A stretch of 15,341 nucleotides of DNA from Synergistaceae bacterium (GTDB lineage Bacteria > Synergistota > Synergistia > Synergistales > Aminobacteriaceae). Both the position numbers and the translations under genes were made by a program. Below the pieces are notes generated by a model. The model had not been told where the DNA came from and did not search any database. It saw nothing but the letters and a program-made list of their open reading frames with translations. Shown one piece after another: positions 12,467 through 15,341 of this stretch. Location: contig WRNQ01000024.1 of assembly GCA_009776565.1 (NCBI GenBank), forward strand, positions 1 through 15,341. The letters run 5' to 3'. Position 1 is the first letter of the stretch. The number at the start of each line of letters is the position of its first letter.

Positions 12467-12808
12467 ATGGCTGACGGGGGTTTGAGATTTGATTATGACA
12501 AAGCCAAACAGCTAAACACAGATTTGACAAAAAGAAGAAAAGAAATGACGGATACGCTTAACAGCATTGGGAAGCTAGTCAAGCAAAGAGCTGAGAGCGA
12601 GTGGGAAGGCGCCAGTAGACAGGCGTTTGTTGACCTATTCATGACCAGCAGTAGAAAAATCAATGAATATCTTGATCAGTGGCAGGAGTATAACAAAGCA
12701 TTGATAGAAAAAACTGCTGAGAGCAAAAGAGAAATTGAGAATATGGAGAAATCTGTTATTGATCAAGCAACCCAGGAATTGAATTCAACGGGCGCCAACG
12801 CGTCATAA
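12467..12808 (+). CDS. WXG100-like protein 4
   Basis: A 113-residue two-helix protein with the turn SEWEGASRQAF near residues 47-57. This is the most canonical WXG of the four, with a single Trp. The start is ATG 12467 with GAGGTG six bases before; a GTG at 12458 lies within that site. The C-terminal helix is long and charged and lacks YxxxD/E. It is the last gene before the terminator at 12843, so it closes this transcription unit. Heterodimer formation with protein 3 is plausible but not shown. Confidence 0.83.
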   Translation: MADGGLRFDYDKAKQLNTDLTKRRKEMTDTLNSIGKLVKQRAESEWEGASRQAFVDLFMTSSRKINEYLDQWQEYNKALIEKTAESKREIENMEKSVIDQATQELNSTGANAS

Positions 12809-12842
12809 ACCTGGAATTCTGTGAAATACAAGGAAAGTTTGC

Positions 12843-12885
12843 CGGCGGGGCGGAAACCACCATTCCGACCCGCCGAATGTTTTAA
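12843..12885 (+). terminator. Probable Rho-independent terminator
   Basis: CGGCGGGGCGG (12843-12853) pairs with CCGACCCGCCG (12865-12875) with one mismatch around an 11-base loop. It is followed by AATGTTTTAAG, a short and imperfect T run. It sits 35 bases after the last WXG100 stop and before a new promoter-like region, which fits the end of the WXG100 transcript. Confidence 0.6.
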
Positions 12886-12893
12886 GTATTGAG

Positions 12894-12926
12894 TTGACAT
12901 ATAAACCGCGAGAGACGGTTTTAAAT
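12894..12926 (+). promoter_or_regulatory. Possible promoter with internal operator-like dyad
   Basis: TTGACA at 12894-12899 is a perfect -35. The best -10-like sequence, TTTTAA or TTAAAT, starts 20-22 bases later, which is wider than usual. Between them lies AAACCG (12903-12908) with CGGTTT (12916-12921) as an inverted repeat. If the promoter is real, the dyad could bind a regulator in the spacer. It would drive the secreted protein gene at 12959. Confidence 0.35.
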
Positions 12927-12958
12927 ATATATTAAAAAAAGGAAAGACAGAAAGGGAA

Positions 12959-14074
12959 ATGAAAATGAAAATGGAAATGAAAATGGAAATGAAAAAGAAG
13001 ATAGCAGCGGTAATAATGGTTTTTGTGGCGGTTTGCGTGATATGCGCGATGTGGATTCCGGCGCAGGCGGCGGAATTGATAAGTGTGTATGTGAACGAGA
13101 GAAAGATAAATTTCCCTGACGCGCCGGCGTATCTTGATGAAAACGGCAGGACCCAGGTCCCGGTGCGTTTTGTCGTGGAAGCCCTTGGATGTGCTGTGGA
13201 ATGGGATAACGTGAACCAGTACGTGACAATCAACGGCAATGGCACAACAGTGTTGTTTATGATTGGGCAAAAGATATATAAGGTCAACGGGGTCACAATG
13301 CCGGCAATGGATACGGAAGCCGTGCTAAACGACAGCCGTACATATGTGCCTGTCCGGTTTGCGGCTGAAGCTCTTGGTGCGACGGTGCGATGGGACAACG
13401 ACACAAGATCTGTGTATGTAGATATAGCAGGCGTCGAGGGCGCAGATGGCGGAGGGGTGACAGATGATAACGGCGAGCAGCCAGAGGATGACGAAGAGCA
13501 AGCTAACTCGGTCCGGGTGACAGTGTACGAAGATTATATGTTTGACGAATACGGGTATTTGATAACGAAGTATGCCGAACCACTTTATCAGGAGCTGCTC
13601 GACAGTATGAAAATAATATATGAAGACGGAATACCTTACTTTTGTTACAGCGTGCCGGAGAACCTGCCTGATAATACAGAGTTTGGTCTTGTCCTCAGGA
13701 CCGACTTAAAGAATTCAGCGCCCCGTGATGTAGATAGTTGGCTGTATCAAAGTAACGAGATATGGGAAGGTGACCGCGCACTGGGCAGGGACTATCTTCT
13801 CCCTGCCAGCGGCGTTGTTAAAAAGGCGATGAGTCCGACTGAGCTGAAGTACTTTGACAATATCTTAGTAGGCATTGAATTGATCTCGCCGCCCGGCGCC
13901 ACATGGCAAGAATACAAATTAGTCGCTCATCCATCCTGGCAAGTCGTTATTATTCCTGACAATTCACGCGATAGCTATATACGCAAAAGCGAACTTAATA
14001 GGTTTGATAACCATATGCCGGGTTCCCCCTCATATGTTCCTCTGGACCCGGGCAGTATCATAAAATATAATTAA
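12959..14074 (+). CDS. Secreted protein with two copper amine oxidase N-terminal-like repeats
   Basis: A 371-residue exported protein. The signal peptide runs from the basic start to about residue 38 (MKKKIAAVIMVFVAVC, then AQA-A as cleavage site). Residues 40 to about 155 hold two repeats of the copper amine oxidase N-terminal-like domain (PF07833 type): RTQVPVRFVVEALGCAVEW and RTYVPVRFAAEALGATVRW, each with the VPVRF-xxEALG core. The domain is common in cell-surface proteins of Firmicutes and does not imply amine oxidase activity. An acidic linker (about 158-182) leads to a domain of about 185 residues that I do not recognise. The start is uncertain: six in-frame ATGs occur every six bases from 12959, with AAAGGG just upstream. 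It starts a new unit after the terminator. Confidence 0.85.
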   Translation: MKMKMEMKMEMKKKIAAVIMVFVAVCVICAMWIPAQAAELISVYVNERKINFPDAPAYLDENGRTQVPVRFVVEALGCAVEWDNVNQYVTINGNGTTVLFMIGQKIYKVNGVTMPAMDTEAVLNDSRTYVPVRFAAEALGATVRWDNDTRSVYVDIAGVEGADGGGVTDDNGEQPEDDEEQANSVRVTVYEDYMFDEYGYLITKYAEPLYQELLDSMKIIYEDGIPYFCYSVPENLPDNTEFGLVLRTDLKNSAPRDVDSWLYQSNEIWEGDRALGRDYLLPASGVVKKAMSPTELKYFDNILVGIELISPPGATWQEYKLVAHPSWQVVIIPDNSRDSYIRKSELNRFDNHMPGSPSYVPLDPGSIIKYN

Positions 14075-14096
14075 CAGCGATGAATGGGGTGACAGC

Positions 14097-15341
14097 ATGA
14101 ATAGCAGGGCTTTCAATAGAATAACAATATTACTGGTTTGTATACTTGGTTTATGTGTCATGCCGTCATTTGCGGCGCCTGCGGCAAATAATCCATTTGT
14201 CGTCGTATTCCAAAATGAAGATAAAAAATGGATAGGAAAAGACGGAGTTGAAATAGAATTAGATGATTTATCTAAAATCAATACAGAAGTAATTGAGTAT
14301 ACAGGTGAATTTGAAATGTGGCATCACTCGGGCAAGTATTGGAGCGTAGGTACTGCCCTGCATATATACGATTCGCGGATCGAAGAAAACTATATTAACT
14401 TCAATGATCTGTTGAAGGCGCAAAGAGCGACTTTTGAATTTCCTATCCCGGATGGAGCACTAGAGGAAATAGAAAAAAGAAATGACGTGTATGTCGCGGT
14501 GAAACCAAAGGAAGAGTCAAAGTTAGACATAAAGAAGATTTTTTATCTGGGGGAACTTCAGGAGGTATCAGATGTAAGCGTGTCAGGAAACACGCTGACA
14601 ATCAAAATGCCGGTTAAATTCAATTTTATGAGAAATGTGAATACCATAGTTACGCTTGAAGATATATCTAAAAGTATTGGATCAATACCAGAAAATGAAA
14701 ATACCGTGAGGCAAACACCCCCGGGAACGCCTGTACCGGCATTTGGGCATGGTAAGTTGATGGGGGCATTGTGGACAAGACGCGGAGCAGATATAGGCGG
14801 AGTGGAAATATACTATTATGACGAAGATGAGAATAACTTTATGATTTCCATGGACGATGATAAATTCGAACCCCACTGGTGGCTCGGCAACCTTAAAATG
14901 AGCGGTTCCGACGCGATTTTGGATTCGAAGTACGACTATGATGAAGTTTACAGAGGGAACTACCATGGCAATGAGGTCAGTGTCGGGCATGGCACATTTG
15001 AGCCGCTCGGCGCTGTTGGAGTCCGCTTCTATTATCCGCTGGAGATAGAGTATTATACCAAGGAGCCATACGATATTGCCGTCTATGAAGACGAAATCCC
15101 TTCATCCGCTGTACCTGGCGAAAGTGTGACATTCAGCGTCCAGGTGGAATCAAATTTCCCGGACGACAACTTCCCTCCATACCCTCCATACCGACTGGTA
15201 GTTAACGGTACTGTCATAGAAGCGGGAGAGATATATCTCAGCGAAGGAAACGCAACCGGATATACTTTTTCGTTTACAATGCCGGGAGACAAAGACGCCG
15301 ATGTGGTATTTGGGGTAAATACGGATGGAACAAACCCTGTC
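14097..15341 (+). CDS. Secreted protein, incomplete at right edge
   Basis: An open frame of 415 codons with no stop before the window ends. The start is ATG 14097 with GGGGTGA about five bases upstream. It follows the previous gene by 22 bases, so they probably form one unit. The N-terminus is a signal peptide (RITILLVCILGLCVMPSFAA, cleavage near AAPA). The body is acidic and beta-rich, with many Asp/Glu/Tyr, and has a later region (VPGESVTFSVQVES) that looks like an Ig-like or carbohydrate-type beta sandwich. I do not recognise the whole as a named family. It could be a large surface or wall protein; the C-terminal anchor, if any, is outside the window. Confidence 0.72.
   Translation, partial: MNSRAFNRITILLVCILGLCVMPSFAAPAANNPFVVVFQNEDKKWIGKDGVEIELDDLSKINTEVIEYTGEFEMWHHSGKYWSVGTALHIYDSRIEENYINFNDLLKAQRATFEFPIPDGALEEIEKRNDVYVAVKPKEESKLDIKKIFYLGELQEVSDVSVSGNTLTIKMPVKFNFMRNVNTIVTLEDISKSIGSIPENENTVRQTPPGTPVPAFGHGKLMGALWTRRGADIGGVEIYYYDEDENNFMISMDDDKFEPHWWLGNLKMSGSDAILDSKYDYDEVYRGNYHGNEVSVGHGTFEPLGAVGVRFYYPLEIEYYTKEPYDIAVYEDEIPSSAVPGESVTFSVQVESNFPDDNFPPYPPYRLVVNGTVIEAGEIYLSEGNATGYTFSFTMPGDKDADVVFGVNTDGTNPV

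Noticed and set aside
12763..13404. Reverse-strand frame of 213 codons
   Set aside because: It runs antisense to the WXG100 gene 4 end, the terminator and the secreted protein. The copper amine oxidase N-terminal-like motifs on the + strand settle the direction.

Overview
The window looks like the chromosome of a Gram-positive member of the Firmicutes, probably an uncultured clostridial lineage. The grounds are strong AGGAGG-type ribosome binding sites, WXG100 and YukD-like proteins, a Tad-type machine without a secretin, and a secreted protein with copper amine oxidase N-terminal-like repeats. This placement is inferred from gene content. No rRNA or tRNA was recognised. All convincing genes lie on the + strand.

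Layout. Positions 1-789 hold no credible gene but contain a duplicated hexanucleotide array and a cluster of palindromes. Two WXG100-like genes follow (802-1116, 1221-1520). Next come a decayed C-terminal fragment of a cpaF gene (1614-1852), a beta-propeller (DUF5050-like) gene (1850-2563), a GC-rich hairpin segment, and a 32-bp fragment matching cpaB (2829-2860). From 2872 there is a Tad-like operon: a TadZ-like protein with an unrecognisable P-loop, the CpaF/TadA ATPase, a second TadZ-like protein with a repetitive Asn/Asp/Arg/Gly/His linker, the SAF-domain protein CpaB, the TadB-like and TadC-like membrane proteins, a Flp-pilin-like small protein, and two pseudopilin-like (TadE/TadF-type) proteins. 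After these come a YukD/EsaB-like ubiquitin-fold protein and two more WXG100 genes, then a probable terminator. The window ends with a secreted copper amine oxidase N-terminal-like protein and a second, incomplete secreted protein running off the right edge.

How the genes may work together. CpaF would power a TadB/TadC inner-membrane platform, CpaB would sit outside the membrane, the pilin and pseudopilins would form a short fibre, and the TadZ-like proteins would place the machine at a site in the cell. The unusual part is that WXG100 proteins and a YukD-like protein, normally partners of the FtsK/EssC-type ATPase of type VII secretion, flank and join this operon. No FtsK/EssC, EssB or EsaA gene is visible here. 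This suggests, as inference, a Tad-like machine that handles WXG100 substrates.

A second theme is repetition. Most gaps between genes carry their own unrelated tandem repeat (6-, 7/22-, 41-, 16/17- and 34-bp periods), tadZ2 contains coding repeats, and relics of cpaF and cpaB sit upstream of the intact genes. The locus has probably been duplicated and partly eroded.
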